Translations under genes and position numbers: made by a program
In this document: positions 53,513 to 62,811 of the stretch, one piece after another
Numbering within the stretch: position 1 is the stretch's first letter
How the letters are laid out: each line of letters opens with the position of its first letter
Assembly (NCBI GenBank): GCA_002347035.1
Contig: DEAM01000022.1
Location: 28,221 to 92,220 of the forward strand
Direction of reading: 5' to 3'
DNA length: 64,000 nt
DNA from: Gemmatimonadales bacterium UBA2982
GTDB taxonomy: Bacteria; Gemmatimonadota; Gemmatimonadetes; Longimicrobiales; Gaopeijiaceae
Notes under the pieces: model-generated
Told to the model about the DNA's origin: nothing
Database searches by the model: none
What the model saw: only the letters and a program-made list of their open reading frames with translations

Positions 53513-55966
53513 ATGGTAAATCAAGAGAGGGACGGCTACGACCCGTCCACCGTAGAACAGAAGTGGCAACAGCTCTGGGAAGAGCGCGGCACTAACTCCT
53601 TCACTTTGGAGGAGTTGCAGTCCGCTCAGGACCCATTCTACAACCTTATGATGTTCCCCTACCCCTCGGCAGAGGGGCTCCATGTAGGAAATATCTACGC
53701 ATTTACCGGCGCCGACGTGCATGGTCGCTACCAGCGCTTAAGAGGTAGAACTGTATTCGAACCCATAGGCTTCGATGCATTCGGAATCCACTCGGAAAAC
53801 TTTGCCATCAAGATGGGCACAAACCCGATGGATTTAATCCCTTCTAATGTCGAGAACTTCACTCGACAACTGAAGCGTATCGGTGGGATGTTTGACTGGG
53901 ACCATTCGGTGGACACGACTGACCCTGACTACTACAAGTGGACCCAGTGGGTCTTCATCCAGTTGTTCAAGGCCGGGCTGGTCGAGCACAAGGAGGCTCC
54001 AGTCAACTGGTGCCCTTCATGCATGACTGTTCTGGCTAACGAACAGGTCATTGCAGGTGAGTGCGAGCGCTGCAACACGCCTGTCGAGCAACGCCAGATT
54101 GCACAGTGGTTCTTCAAGATTACGAACTACGCACAGCGCCTACTCGACAATCTAAGCCATATCGACTGGTCGGATAAAACCCTCAAGGCGCAGTCTAACT
54201 GGATCGGCAGAAGCCAAGGCGCTCGCCTAAACTTTCCTGTGATCAATAAGGATGGCCAAGACACCGGGACCATGATTGAGGTGTACACAACCCGCCCCGA
54301 CACGGTCTTCGGTGCCACCTACATGGTGTTGTCACCAGAGCATCCTCTTGTGGATGTGGTGACCGATCCCGGACTCACCGAAGAGGTCGACAAATATCGC
54401 CAGAAGGCCAAAGAGAAAGATCTGGTAGCACGCCAGAAAGTGGACAAGACGAAAACAGGAGTCCCGACTGGAGGCTATTGCCAAAATCCAGCGACAGGTG
54501 ACCGGATCCCGATCTGGACAGCGGACTACGTGCTCATGGATTATGGAACGGGCGCCATTATGGCCGTGCCTGGCCATGACCAGCGCGACTTCGATTTCGC
54601 CAAACAATTCAACCTTCCGGTAGTAAGGGTAGTCGCGGCTCCGGATGACAATGCTGATACGGCTCTTGAGCAAGCTTATGTGGGCTCAGGATTTTTGGTG
54701 AACTCAGGGCAGTTTGACGGTACAGACGTGAGTAAATCGGTTGAGATTGTGACCGCTTGGGCAGCCGATAATGGCTGGGGTGCAGCCACTGTAAACTACC
54801 GTTTACACGACTGGTGTATCTCACGCCAAAGGTACTGGGGACCGCCGATTCCGATCATTCACTGCAACGCGTGCGGCGCGGTCCCCGTTCCTGAAAGCGC
54901 ACTACCGGTTGTCCTCCCCCGCATCGAAGACTTCCGTCCAGACCAATCAGGGATAAGCCCCCTGGCGCGAATTGAAGAATGGCACAAGACGACCTGTCCT
55001 GAATGCAACGCTGTAGCTAGGCGTGAGACTGACGTCTCGGACACTTTCTTGGATTCAGGTTGGTACTTCCTTAGGTACCCTTCGACTGAATTCGCTGATC
55101 GTCCATTCGATCCTGACCTGATGCGTCGATGGCTACCTGTCGATACGTACATCGGGGGTAACGAGCACGCCGTTTTGCACCTGCTCTACTCGCGCTTCCT
55201 CACGATGGCCCTTCACGACCTCGGGTATCTCGACTTTGAGGAACCGTACGACATATTCCGAGCTCACGGCCTCATCATTGCTGAAGGCAGTAAGATGTCA
55301 AAGAGCAAGGGCAATGTGATCGTCCCTGATCCAGTAATCGAGGAGTTCGGGGCAGACACCTTACGCACTTACTTGATGTTCCTAGGACCATTTGAAGAAG
55401 GCGGTGACTACCGACAAGATGGAATCCAGGGTCCCTTTGGATTCTTACACCGTCTATGGGATTCTGTAACCTCAGCTGCAGATGGAGAGCCTGACCCAGG
55501 AGTAGAACGGAAGGTGCACCAAACCATCCGCCAGGTCACGGACCAGATACCAAATCTACAATACAACACGGCGATTGCTGCCATGATGGAATGCTTAAAT
55601 GTGATACGGGCTGGAGGTCGTATCGCAACACGAACAGAAGTCGAGCCTCTGGTTCCAATGATAGCACCTTTCGCACCACATATCGCAGAAGAACTCTGGG
55701 AGCGTTTGGGGCACTCAGAGAGTGTATTCGAGGGAGCGAACTGGCCTTCATTCAGCGAAGAAAAGGCCGCGAAAGACTCAGTGACGATCGCCGTTCAAGT
55801 GAACGGCAAGCTCCGTGCCTCGATCGACGTACCGAGCGAAAGCATCGAGGAAGACGTTGTCGAAGCTGCTCGTGCCGACGAAAATGTTACTAGGCATATT
55901 GATGGGTTGGAGGAGCGACGTGTGATCTACGTGAAGCATCGCCTCGTTAACTTTGTGGTAACATGA
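53513..55966 (+). CDS. leuS: Leucyl-tRNA synthetase
   Basis: Class I synthetase of 817 residues charging tRNA-Leu. The HIGH-type site is HVGN (57-60) in [21 protein letters not shown], and KMSKSKGNV begins at Lys594. The editing domain shows [22 protein letters not shown] and [16 protein letters not shown]. Zinc-type cysteine pairs occur in [14 protein letters not shown]...CERC and HCNACG...CPEC. Its stop overlaps the transketolase start as ATGA. Confidence 0.97.
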   Translation: MVNQERDGYDPSTVEQKWQQLWEERGTNSFTLEELQSAQDPFYNLMMFPYPSAEGLHVGNIYAFTGADVHGRYQRLRGRTVFEPIGFDAFGIHSENFAIKMGTNPMDLIPSNVENFTRQLKRIGGMFDWDHSVDTTDPDYYKWTQWVFIQLFKAGLVEHKEAPVNWCPSCMTVLANEQVIAGECERCNTPVEQRQIAQWFFKITNYAQRLLDNLSHIDWSDKTLKAQSNWIGRSQGARLNFPVINKDGQDTGTMIEVYTTRPDTVFGATYMVLSPEHPLVDVVTDPGLTEEVDKYRQKAKEKDLVARQKVDKTKTGVPTGGYCQNPATGDRIPIWTADYVLMDYGTGAIMAVPGHDQRDFDFAKQFNLPVVRVVAAPDDNADTALEQAYVGSGFLVNSGQFDGTDVSKSVEIVTAWAADNGWGAATVNYRLHDWCISRQRYWGPPIPIIHCNACGAVPVPESALPVVLPRIEDFRPDQSGISPLARIEEWHKTTCPECNAVARRETDVSDTFLDSGWYFLRYPSTEFADRPFDPDLMRRWLPVDTYIGGNEHAVLHLLYSRFLTMALHDLGYLDFEEPYDIFRAHGLIIAEGSKMSKSKGNVIVPDPVIEEFGADTLRTYLMFLGPFEEGGDYRQDGIQGPFGFLHRLWDSVTSAADGEPDPGVERKVHQTIRQVTDQIPNLQYNTAIAAMMECLNVIRAGGRIATRTEVEPLVPMIAPFAPHIAEELWERLGHSESVFEGANWPSFSEEKAAKDSVTIAVQVNGKLRASIDVPSESIEEDVVEAARADENVTRHIDGLEERRVIYVKHRLVNFVVT

Positions 55967-57963
55967 ATGATCTTGAACGTCTGTCCGTAGACGCCGTACG
56001 CGTCCTGTCGATGGATGCAGTACAGCAAGCTAATTCAGGCCATCCGGGAACCCCTATGGCCCTCGCACCAGTCGGTTATGTGCTTTTCCATCGGCATCTG
56101 CGACATGATCCAAAAGATCCCAATTGGCTAGACCGAGACCGATTTGTCCTATCATGCGGCCACGCATCAATGTTGCTGTACTCCGTGCTTCATTTGAGTG
56201 GCTATGACATCACTGAAGACGACATTCGCAATTTTAGGCAGTGGGGGTCCCCCACTGCGGGACACCCAGAATATGGACACGCCCCAGGCATCGAGACGAC
56301 TACAGGGCCCTTGGGTCAAGGAGTCGCAACTACAGTAGGAATGGCGTTAGCTGAGCAGTGGCTCGCAGATCGATTCAATCGGTCGGGCCATGATGTGGTC
56401 GGTCACCACACATACGCACTGTGCTCTGACGGGGATATCATGGAGGGTATCTCCCACGAGGCTGCTGCTCTCGCAGGGCACCTGAAACTTGGGAAGCTGA
56501 TCTGGATTTTCGACGATAACGAGATCACTATCGATGGGAGCACAGAGCTAGCAAGTTCAAGTGATCACGAAGCTCGCTTCGCTGGTTATGGATGGCACGT
56601 CCTGAAAGTTGAAGATGGGAATGACCTCGAGGAAATCGATGCCGCCATTCACGCAGCAAAGGCTGAAACGGAACGCCCAAGTTTCATCGCACTAAAGACT
56701 ACGATTGCATGGGGTAGCCCAGGCAAGGCAGGAACTTCCGCTGCGCACGGGGCACCACTTGGAGCCGCTGAGATAGAGGCGACCAAGAAGAACTTGGGTT
56801 ACCCTGCAATCCAGCCATTTTACGTCGATGAGAGTGCTCGCACTCACTGGGCTGAATGTTTATACCGGGGTGCCGAAGCAAATAAAGTCTGGCAAAATTC
56901 TTTTGCTGCATATCAGAAAGAACACCCCGATTTGGCATCCGAATTCTTGCAGATGCTAGCCGGAGATCTTCCAGACGCCTGGGATGAAAAGATCCCGGAT
57001 CTTTCACAGGCCGATGGTCCTGACGCTACACGGGGGTGGTCTGGCAAGGTGATCCAGGGAGTGGCGGCAAGAGTTTCAAACTTGATTGGTGGATCGGCGG
57101 ATCTTGCGGGCTCTAATAAGACGGATATCAAAGAAACTGAGAGCCTACTGCCCACAAGCCCGGGCGGTCGTAATATCCACTACGGGGTCCGTGAGCATGC
57201 TATGGGTGCAATGATGAATGGTATGGCCCTTCATGGGGGCATCCGCCCATTCGGAGGCACGTTCCTCATATTCTCCGACTATATGCGGCCTGCGATTCGA
57301 CTGGCAGCTCTAATGGGACAGCCAGTCATTTACGTCTTCTCACATGACTCAATCGGACTAGGCGAAGACGGACCGACCCACCAACCGGTCGAGCAATTAG
57401 CATCGCTCCGCGCCATTCCTGGCTTAATCGACCTAAGGCCTTGTGATGCCGCCGAAACAGAGATCGCTTGGCGCGTTGCTATGGAGCACACAAGTGGACC
57501 ATCTTTTTTAGCCCTGAGCCGACAGAGTGTCCCCCTACTCGACCGAACCGACACATTTTCTTCAGCTTCAGGACTCAGACGAGGAGGCTACGTCCTTGCT
57601 GAAGCAACCGGTGACTCTCCGTCAAAGATCCTCATAGCGAGTGGTGCTGAAATGGCTCTGGCACTCGGCGCTAGAGAAAGGTTAGAGGCCAATGGCATAC
57701 CCACCCGAGTTGTGAGCCTCGCGAGCTGGCACTTATTCCAATTGCAGGAGGAATCCTACCGTAACGAAGTGCTTCCTCCGGAGGTACGGGCGAGGGTGTC
57801 CATCGAGGCGGGATCAACTTTTGGCTGGGAGCGCTGGATAGGCAGTTATGGTCAATCAATTGGCCTTAATCGTTTTGGGGCTTCGGCTCCGGCCTCAGTG
57901 CTTTTTGCCGAGCTGGGGTTCACGGTTGATGCTGTTGTTAAAGCAGCGGAGAAAACCACCTAG
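55963..57963 (+). CDS. tkt: Transketolase
   Basis: Thiamine-diphosphate enzyme of the pentose phosphate and Calvin-type pathways, 666 residues, the full-length form. It shows [19 protein letters not shown], the ThDP-binding [24 protein letters not shown], and [18 protein letters not shown] with the catalytic Glu. [21 protein letters not shown] is a transketolase hallmark. It is coupled to leuS by ATGA. A large palindrome lies 67 bases downstream. Confidence 0.97.
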   Translation: MNDLERLSVDAVRVLSMDAVQQANSGHPGTPMALAPVGYVLFHRHLRHDPKDPNWLDRDRFVLSCGHASMLLYSVLHLSGYDITEDDIRNFRQWGSPTAGHPEYGHAPGIETTTGPLGQGVATTVGMALAEQWLADRFNRSGHDVVGHHTYALCSDGDIMEGISHEAAALAGHLKLGKLIWIFDDNEITIDGSTELASSSDHEARFAGYGWHVLKVEDGNDLEEIDAAIHAAKAETERPSFIALKTTIAWGSPGKAGTSAAHGAPLGAAEIEATKKNLGYPAIQPFYVDESARTHWAECLYRGAEANKVWQNSFAAYQKEHPDLASEFLQMLAGDLPDAWDEKIPDLSQADGPDATRGWSGKVIQGVAARVSNLIGGSADLAGSNKTDIKETESLLPTSPGGRNIHYGVREHAMGAMMNGMALHGGIRPFGGTFLIFSDYMRPAIRLAALMGQPVIYVFSHDSIGLGEDGPTHQPVEQLASLRAIPGLIDLRPCDAAETEIAWRVAMEHTSGPSFLALSRQSVPLLDRTDTFSSASGLRRGGYVLAEATGDSPSKILIASGAEMALALGARERLEANGIPTRVVSLASWHLFQLQEESYRNEVLPPEVRARVSIEAGSTFGWERWIGSYGQSIGLNRFGASAPASVLFAELGFTVDAVVKAAEKTT

Positions 57964-58030
57964 ATCAAAGCATCTGTTTCTGGGCCCGACAAGCAAGCGA
58001 CCCCGCATAGGATGACTGGGATTAAGAGGT

Positions 58031-58083
58031 CATACTGCTGTATATCGTATGACTACCTAGTCATAGGCCCTATATACAGTATG
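58031..58083. repeat. Nested palindrome upstream of the Lys-rich small gene
   Basis: The perfect inner inverted repeat TATGACTA-CC-TAGTCATA (58048-58065) is enclosed by imperfect outer arms, CATACTG (58031-58037) with TATAT-type pairing against TATATACAGTATG (58071-58083). No T run follows, so a terminator for tkt is not obvious. It may be an operator or a cruciform-forming site ahead of the small gene at 58182. Confidence 0.6.
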
Positions 58084-58181
58084 GACCAAAATTATCTCTT
58101 GCTTGATATTCACCTTCCGTGGTAAATAACTCGATCCAAATTTCTGAAATTCATGGCGCATGAGCTATTGAAGGGAGTGTT

Positions 58182-58322
58182 ATGGCGACCACTTCAAAAA
58201 AGTCGGGAAATGAAAAGACACGAAAGCCACGCAAGCCCGCGACACGTAAGGCGGCTGGCGCTGAGAAACGTCCTGCACGAAAAAGTGCTGCCAATAGCAA
58301 GAAAGGACAGGGCAACGGTTAG
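58182..58322 (+). CDS. Lys/Arg/Ala-rich small basic protein
   Basis: A 46-codon frame (ATG 58182, TAG 58320) preceded by AAGGGAG five bases upstream. The product starts MATTSKKSGNEKTRKPRKPA and is about one third Lys plus Arg, with many Ala, Pro, Ser and Thr and no hydrophobic core, like the C-terminal tails of histone H1-like or HU-tail proteins. It has its own strong terminator, so it is a monocistronic unit. DNA or RNA binding or compaction is likely by composition only. A longer overlapping frame starting at 58153 lacks a good ribosome-binding site and typical composition. Confidence 0.7.
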   Translation: MATTSKKSGNEKTRKPRKPATRKAAGAEKRPARKSAANSKKGQGNG

Positions 58323-58352
58323 TATCACTGTAACCAACACGCTATAACAGCG

Positions 58353-58383
58353 CTGGCGCCCAGAAGGGCGCCAGTTTTTTTTT
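58353..58383 (+). terminator. Strong Rho-independent terminator
   Basis: The perfect arms CTGGCGCCC (58353-58361) and GGGCGCCAG (58366-58374) enclose AGAA and are followed by nine T. It ends the small Lys-rich gene. Confidence 0.92.
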
Positions 58384-58531
58384 CAGCCAAAAGGGCACGA
58401 ACCCTAGGTAACTGGGGTTCTATCAACCCGCTTCCGTCAAAAGCAGCTCACAGCCACTTCAAAACGGACCGGCCACATTGGCATTCTGAGCGTCGTATAG
58501 GCCTGAACGGTACCTCCCCAGCTAATCCCGA
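58384..58531. other. Region upstream of thrC
   Basis: About 150 bases. An inverted repeat GAACCC-N10-GGGTTC lies at 58399-58420. No threonine-rich or isoleucine-rich leader frame and no second terminator is visible, so thrC does not share the attenuator design seen at hisG. The promoter of thrC-thrB must lie here. Confidence 0.5.
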
Positions 58532-59812
58532 ATGACTTTATTCGTCAGTACGCGCGGCGGTAATCACATACCGCTTAACGAAGCACTTTTTGCAGGGCTC
58601 GCTCCGGATGGGGGCCTCTACGTGCCGACTAATCTGACGCCCCTGCCCGCGGACCCACCGAGACTCACTGACTTGGCTGCTACGGCTCACTGGGTGTCAC
58701 CCAGCCTATTCGGCGGAACGGATGCAGATCTCATCGGTCGAGTTGCAACCGCAGCACTCACGTTTCCGGCGCCCCTGGTAGAGGTCGAACCTGGGATTTT
58801 CGTATTAGAACTTTTCCATGGCCCGACGCACGCGTTCAAGGATATAGCAGCTCGTTTCATGGCCAGGCTCATGGCAGAGCTAGATACGCAAGATGCCCTT
58901 CGAACGATCTTGGTCGCCACTTCCGGCGATACCGGATCAGCGGTCGCCCAAGCCTTTCATCAGCTAGAGGGCTACAGAGTTGTAGTGATGTTCCCCAAAG
59001 ATGGAATCAGTGAACGTCAGCGTCGCCAGATGACCACACTCGGCGGAAACGTCCGTGCACTCGCAGTCCGAGGAACGTTCGATGACTGCCAACGGATGGC
59101 TAAGGAAGCATTTACTGACCCAAACCTTTCAAAAGAACTACGCCTCACTTCTGCTAACTCAATTAACGTGGGGAGATTACTGCCTCAAAGTCTTTACTAT
59201 ACGTTTGCCGCAGCATCACTTGGATGGTCCTCAACGCCAGCTTTGTTTGTTGCACCTTCCGGCAATCTCGGCAACCTGTGCGGTGGACTGTTAGCTCAAA
59301 TGTGCGGAATGCCTAGTCTCGGTTTCATCTCTGCAATGAACGTCAACAGGGGGTTTGCAGACTTTTTGGAACTCGGAAACTTCGAAGCAAGGCCATCGAT
59401 TTCGACAGACTCGAATGCGATGGATGTGGGGGACCCAAGTAACCTTGAACGAATCCGCTGGCTTTACAGAAACGATTACGAGCGACTCCGACAGGACGTA
59501 ACCGGAATTTCGGTGGCCGACGACGAAACTCGGGCGTGTATCTCTGGTCTATACGACCGGACCGGGTATGTGCTCGATCCCCACACAGCAGTAGCGTATC
59601 GAGCACTCGAACGACAGGATGGTCATCGTTCGGGACCCGCCGTGGTGATCGCGACGGCCCACCCGGCTAAGTTCCCGGAGGTCGTGGAAGAAGCGATTGG
59701 TCAGAACGTGCCTCTTCCTGAAGGTATCGCCTCAGTCATGGGGGCGGAGGAGCATATGGACGAGATGCCGGCTGAACTTGATGCCCTGCGGGCTGTCTTG
59801 GAGGCCAATTGA
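58532..59812 (+). CDS. thrC: Threonine synthase
   Basis: PLP enzyme that converts O-phosphohomoserine to threonine, 426 residues. The PLP lysine is Lys103 in HGPTHAFKDIAARF; ATSGDTGSAVAQAF and FVAPSGNLGN are the phosphate-binding loops. FVSTRGGNHIPLNEALFAGLAPDGGLYVP is the standard family start (thrC type with N-terminal extension). Its stop overlaps the thrB start as TTGA. Confidence 0.96.
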   Translation: MTLFVSTRGGNHIPLNEALFAGLAPDGGLYVPTNLTPLPADPPRLTDLAATAHWVSPSLFGGTDADLIGRVATAALTFPAPLVEVEPGIFVLELFHGPTHAFKDIAARFMARLMAELDTQDALRTILVATSGDTGSAVAQAFHQLEGYRVVVMFPKDGISERQRRQMTTLGGNVRALAVRGTFDDCQRMAKEAFTDPNLSKELRLTSANSINVGRLLPQSLYYTFAAASLGWSSTPALFVAPSGNLGNLCGGLLAQMCGMPSLGFISAMNVNRGFADFLELGNFEARPSISTDSNAMDVGDPSNLERIRWLYRNDYERLRQDVTGISVADDETRACISGLYDRTGYVLDPHTAVAYRALERQDGHRSGPAVVIATAHPAKFPEVVEEAIGQNVPLPEGIASVMGAEEHMDEMPAELDALRAVLEAN

Positions 59813-60735
59813 GCAACCAACTCAGGAGTGCACTCGTCCGGGTGCCGTGCTCTACCTCCAACCTAGGATCTGGGTACGATACCATCGGACTTGCGCTGAA
59901 CCGATATCTGGAGGTCGGATTCACCCCAGACGACCGGGGTGCTCTCGTAATCGAACGAGAAGGCACATTGACTGCTCTGACAGACCAGAGCGGCCCCGAC
60001 TTAGTTGTTACAACCTTTGAAACAGTCCTTGCTGAAGCTGGCCTGCTACCCTCGGGTGTTCTGCGCTTGAGGTCGGATATCCCTATAGCACGCGGCCTTG
60101 GATCTTCCTCGGCCGCGCTTCTGGCTGGCTACGATCTCGGCCGCGCTGTTTGCGGGATGTCACGGGATGAGAAAGGCGCATTTTCATTAGCGCTGAAGCA
60201 TGAAGGACACGGAGACAATGCAGCGCCTTGTCTCTACGGGGGACTAAGAGGTGTAACTCTCACTGCTAGTGGCCCCGTTGTCGTAGATCTTCATCTCTCG
60301 GATGCAGTTGGCTTCGCATATGCCGCACCTGCAGTAGGGCTGGAGACCGAAGCCGCGCGAGGTGCGCTCCCAGAGCATGTGCCACACAAAACAGCCACAG
60401 CTTCGCTGGGTCGCCTGGTCGCTCTCGTTCGAGGGTTGGCTGAAGGTCGACCAGACCTCATCCATGCCGGGGTCAATGATGATCTACATGTACCTTACCG
60501 GCTACCTTTGATCCCCGGTGCGGCTGCGGCTATGTCCGCTGGTATGGACGCTGGCGCTTGGGCAGTCACGGTCTCGGGAGCCGGGTCCGGGCTGATTGCT
60601 ATGTGTGAGCCTGGCGAGGCTGAGAAAGTCGCCTCCGCCATGAAAGACAGCTTCACCTCAATCACGGGCGACTCCGAGAGTGTAGGATTTTCAGTCCGAC
60701 CCGACCTCTTAGGCTTGCAGCGGTTGGAGGGCTGA
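59809..60735 (+). CDS. thrB: Homoserine kinase
   Basis: GHMP-family kinase of 308 residues that phosphorylates homoserine to feed ThrC. It has the ATP-binding PIARGLGSSSAALLAGY and the N-terminal VPCSTSNLGSGYDTIGLALN; GAGSGLIAMCEPG is the C-terminal motif. It begins with TTG overlapping the thrC stop. thrA or hom is not in the window. Confidence 0.94.
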   Translation: MSNQLRSALVRVPCSTSNLGSGYDTIGLALNRYLEVGFTPDDRGALVIEREGTLTALTDQSGPDLVVTTFETVLAEAGLLPSGVLRLRSDIPIARGLGSSSAALLAGYDLGRAVCGMSRDEKGAFSLALKHEGHGDNAAPCLYGGLRGVTLTASGPVVVDLHLSDAVGFAYAAPAVGLETEAARGALPEHVPHKTATASLGRLVALVRGLAEGRPDLIHAGVNDDLHVPYRLPLIPGAAAAMSAGMDAGAWAVTVSGAGSGLIAMCEPGEAEKVASAMKDSFTSITGDSESVGFSVRPDLLGLQRLEG

Positions 60736-60738
60736 GCC

Positions 60739-62055
60739 TCAGGAAGTCGCTCTGCTCTCCTTTACTACACGTCGACACACGATCATGAGGTAACTGTTAC
60801 TCAGGATACGTGCGATCAAGAAAGCTGAAAAAGCGGCTGTCACACCCACTAAATCGAGCCCCCACCCCAGTATCACAAACATGGCCGCTACCATACTAAT
60901 CTCAATTGTGCTAGCCACCGTGATGTGGCGAGTCCGCCTGCTCTCCACCAAGATCGCCCGCTGGAACGTCAAAAGCACAGTTAAGGCTGGCAGAGGCACG
61001 ATAATACGTGCAGGAATGACTGCGAATCTGGTCAGTTCTTCAGTGAGCCCAGAGAGAGATATAAAGTAGACCTGAGCTACCGGGGTAAGCGTAATTACCG
61101 CGAGACACCCCGTGGTCACAAGCGCCAGACTCGTAGCGAATCGGCCAAGCTCAGGCAGATTCCTGAAGCGTTCGCCCATAAGAGCAATCGCCGCGTCTTG
61201 AAAAGCGAGGCCCAATGAACGAAAAAAGAACGAGAGCCCCACTATGACAGGGAAAACCGCCAGCGACTCAATGGGTGCTACACTTCTTCCCATAAAGAAC
61301 GTCAGGAGTGGTTGGGTCGATAGCCCGATCAGCGATGTCAAAGCTAGGGGAAAGTAAAACGCCGAAATTTCCCTGTAGGTCATTTCAATGGGCGGGCCTT
61401 CATCTAAATCACCACCAAGCATGGCTCTAATCGTTGAATCAGCCATGACACGCGCCGCGACTGCTTCTACAACCACTCCTGCGCTAAGAGCCAGACTGCC
61501 AACGAACGCCCCTGGGATATCCAGAAAGAAGTACCCAGTAAAGGCGGCTATCATCATCCCTGCGAACCGAATCGCCGTCCCGTATGCGACCAGACGGGTC
61601 TTTCCTGAACGAATCAGAACTCCCTGAATGAATCGTCGGTATGCGATCGCTGCAGGCCATGGGATGAAAAACCAGAGCGCTCCGTAAGTGAGATCAGCAA
61701 CTTCACGCGGCAGTCCCAAGGCCCCGTCTACAAGCGATCGATAGAAGGGAGGATAAAGAAAAAGAAGAAGGAATAGGGTCGTTCCCACAGCGAGTACTCG
61801 CGAGAAGTTTCGGAGCTTCGTGTAGCTAATTCGATCCTTTACCAACGAGGTGGCTGCGCTCATGAGCATCATGACCGGACCCTCGATCACGATCGCGAGC
61901 GCAAACGCAACACCGTACGCGGCCAGGTTGTACGTAGCGTCCGGTAGCCGTGCAATGATCGCAGCTAGAAAGGGACCCTCCGCCGCCATCATGATCCATG
62001 TAGCGGCGAGCGGACTCCAGAAAGCGAGAATCGATCGCTGCGAGTGCTTCGGCAA
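60739..62055 (-). CDS. Polytopic membrane protein, MATE-like / ANKH-like flippase candidate
   Basis: Integral membrane protein of 438 residues with about twelve hydrophobic segments. Two similar halves begin SILAFWSPLAATWIMMAAEGPFLAAIIARLP and EISAFYFPLALTSLIGLSTQPLLTFFMG, an internal repeat as in multidrug/oligosaccharidyl-lipid/polysaccharide exporters. The FYFPLALT segment and overall layout recall the animal pyrophosphate/ATP transport protein ANKH, but this likeness is only by eye. Substrate unknown. The start is TTG at 62055 without a strong ribosome-binding site. It ends three bases from the convergent thrB stop. Confidence 0.75.
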   Translation of the reverse strand: MPKHSQRSILAFWSPLAATWIMMAAEGPFLAAIIARLPDATYNLAAYGVAFALAIVIEGPVMMLMSAATSLVKDRISYTKLRNFSRVLAVGTTLFLLLFLYPPFYRSLVDGALGLPREVADLTYGALWFFIPWPAAIAYRRFIQGVLIRSGKTRLVAYGTAIRFAGMMIAAFTGYFFLDIPGAFVGSLALSAGVVVEAVAARVMADSTIRAMLGGDLDEGPPIEMTYREISAFYFPLALTSLIGLSTQPLLTFFMGRSVAPIESLAVFPVIVGLSFFFRSLGLAFQDAAIALMGERFRNLPELGRFATSLALVTTGCLAVITLTPVAQVYFISLSGLTEELTRFAVIPARIIVPLPALTVLLTFQRAILVESRRTRHITVASTIEISMVAAMFVILGWGLDLVGVTAAFSAFLIARILSNSYLMIVCRRVVKESRATS

Positions 62056-62160
62056 ACGAGACCCAGGACAGGGCGATGAGGGGCGCCGGAAAATAGAAGA
62101 TCTACCGTCGAGGTCTACGACCTAACCGCATTCGGTGACTATCTGCCCCCTGTTCTTTCC

Positions 62161-62196
62161 GAGAAAACGACAATCCCCATCCTGCCTTGGGGACTG
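62161..62196 (-). terminator. Terminator of the RidA-family gene
   Basis: On the minus strand CAGTCCCC pairs with GGGGATTG (plus-strand 62171-62178 and 62189-62196) with one G-U pair and is followed by TCGTTTTC. On the plus strand the same position is an A-C mismatch, supporting minus-strand use. Confidence 0.55.
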
Positions 62197-62203
62197 CTGC
62201 CCT

Positions 62204-62653
62204 CTACCGCCTTACAGCAATGCCCAACACCTCGAAGCGAGCATTGAACAGGAGTGTTCCAGACCCCAAGAAAGCGCGCGCTGGAAATTCCTGTGTGAAG
62301 AAAGTCCGGTACACGGCGTTGAAGGCATCATAGTCACCTACATCAGAAGCGAAAATTTGCACTGACACGAGATCATCCATCGACATACCCGCCTGCTCGA
62401 GTGTGTTCTGGATGTTTGTCAGTACGTTCCGAGCCTCTTCCTCGGCATTGGCCGGCCTTTGGCCCCCACTCAGGCCGAGCATCCCAGACAGATAGAGGGT
62501 ATTACCTACCAGCACTGCACCGCTGAAAGGCGCCCCATCACTCTGACTCGCTGAGCGCCCATTGATATACTGCCGCTCTTGGGCAGAAACTTGGTTGGCA
62601 AGAGAGGCAAAGACTATAAGAAGCCCTAGAACTGTCACTATTCGCATACGCAC
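62204..62653 (-). CDS. Secreted RidA/YjgF family protein
   Basis: RidA-fold protein of about 149 residues with a Sec signal peptide (VTVLGLLIVFASLANQVSAQ), so it acts outside the cytoplasm, unlike the cytosolic enamine deaminases. The body has GNTLYLSGMLGL, ARNVLTNIQNTLEQAGMSMDDLVSVQIF and EFPARAFLGSG with the Arg typical of the active site. The GTG at 62653 is used because GAGG lies nine bases upstream; ATG 62647 is the alternative. A terminator follows. Confidence 0.87.
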   Translation of the reverse strand: MRMRIVTVLGLLIVFASLANQVSAQERQYINGRSASQSDGAPFSGAVLVGNTLYLSGMLGLSGGQRPANAEEEARNVLTNIQNTLEQAGMSMDDLVSVQIFASDVGDYDAFNAVYRTFFTQEFPARAFLGSGTLLFNARFEVLGIAVRR

Positions 62654-62730
62654 TGGAGGCACCCTCGAAGCATCGTTGATTTAAGTGTCGACTGGGTCGC
62701 ATGGTAGAATAGAGCGACCCGAAGGTGCAA

Positions 62731-62767
62731 GAAGACGCCCCCCGGGCTTACCCCAGCCCGGGGGGCG
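62731..62767 (-). terminator. Rho-independent terminator of the second PQQ dehydrogenase gene
   Basis: The perfect 13-base arms CGCCCCCCGGGCT (62736-62748) and AGCCCGGGGGGCG (62755-62767) flank a six-base loop. On the minus strand the stem is followed by TCTTCTTG, a T-rich tail; the plus-strand side lacks one. Confidence 0.8.
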
Positions 62768-62811
62768 AAGACGAAGAGTTTTAAGACTCCCGTTGGAAAA
62801 CTAGTGCCCTT

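Noticed and set aside
58153..58347. A 64-codon frame overlapping the small basic gene.
   Set aside because: It lacks a ribosome-binding site at the right distance and reads through the other frame's coding sequence with an erratic composition; the 58182 frame has both the site and a coherent composition.
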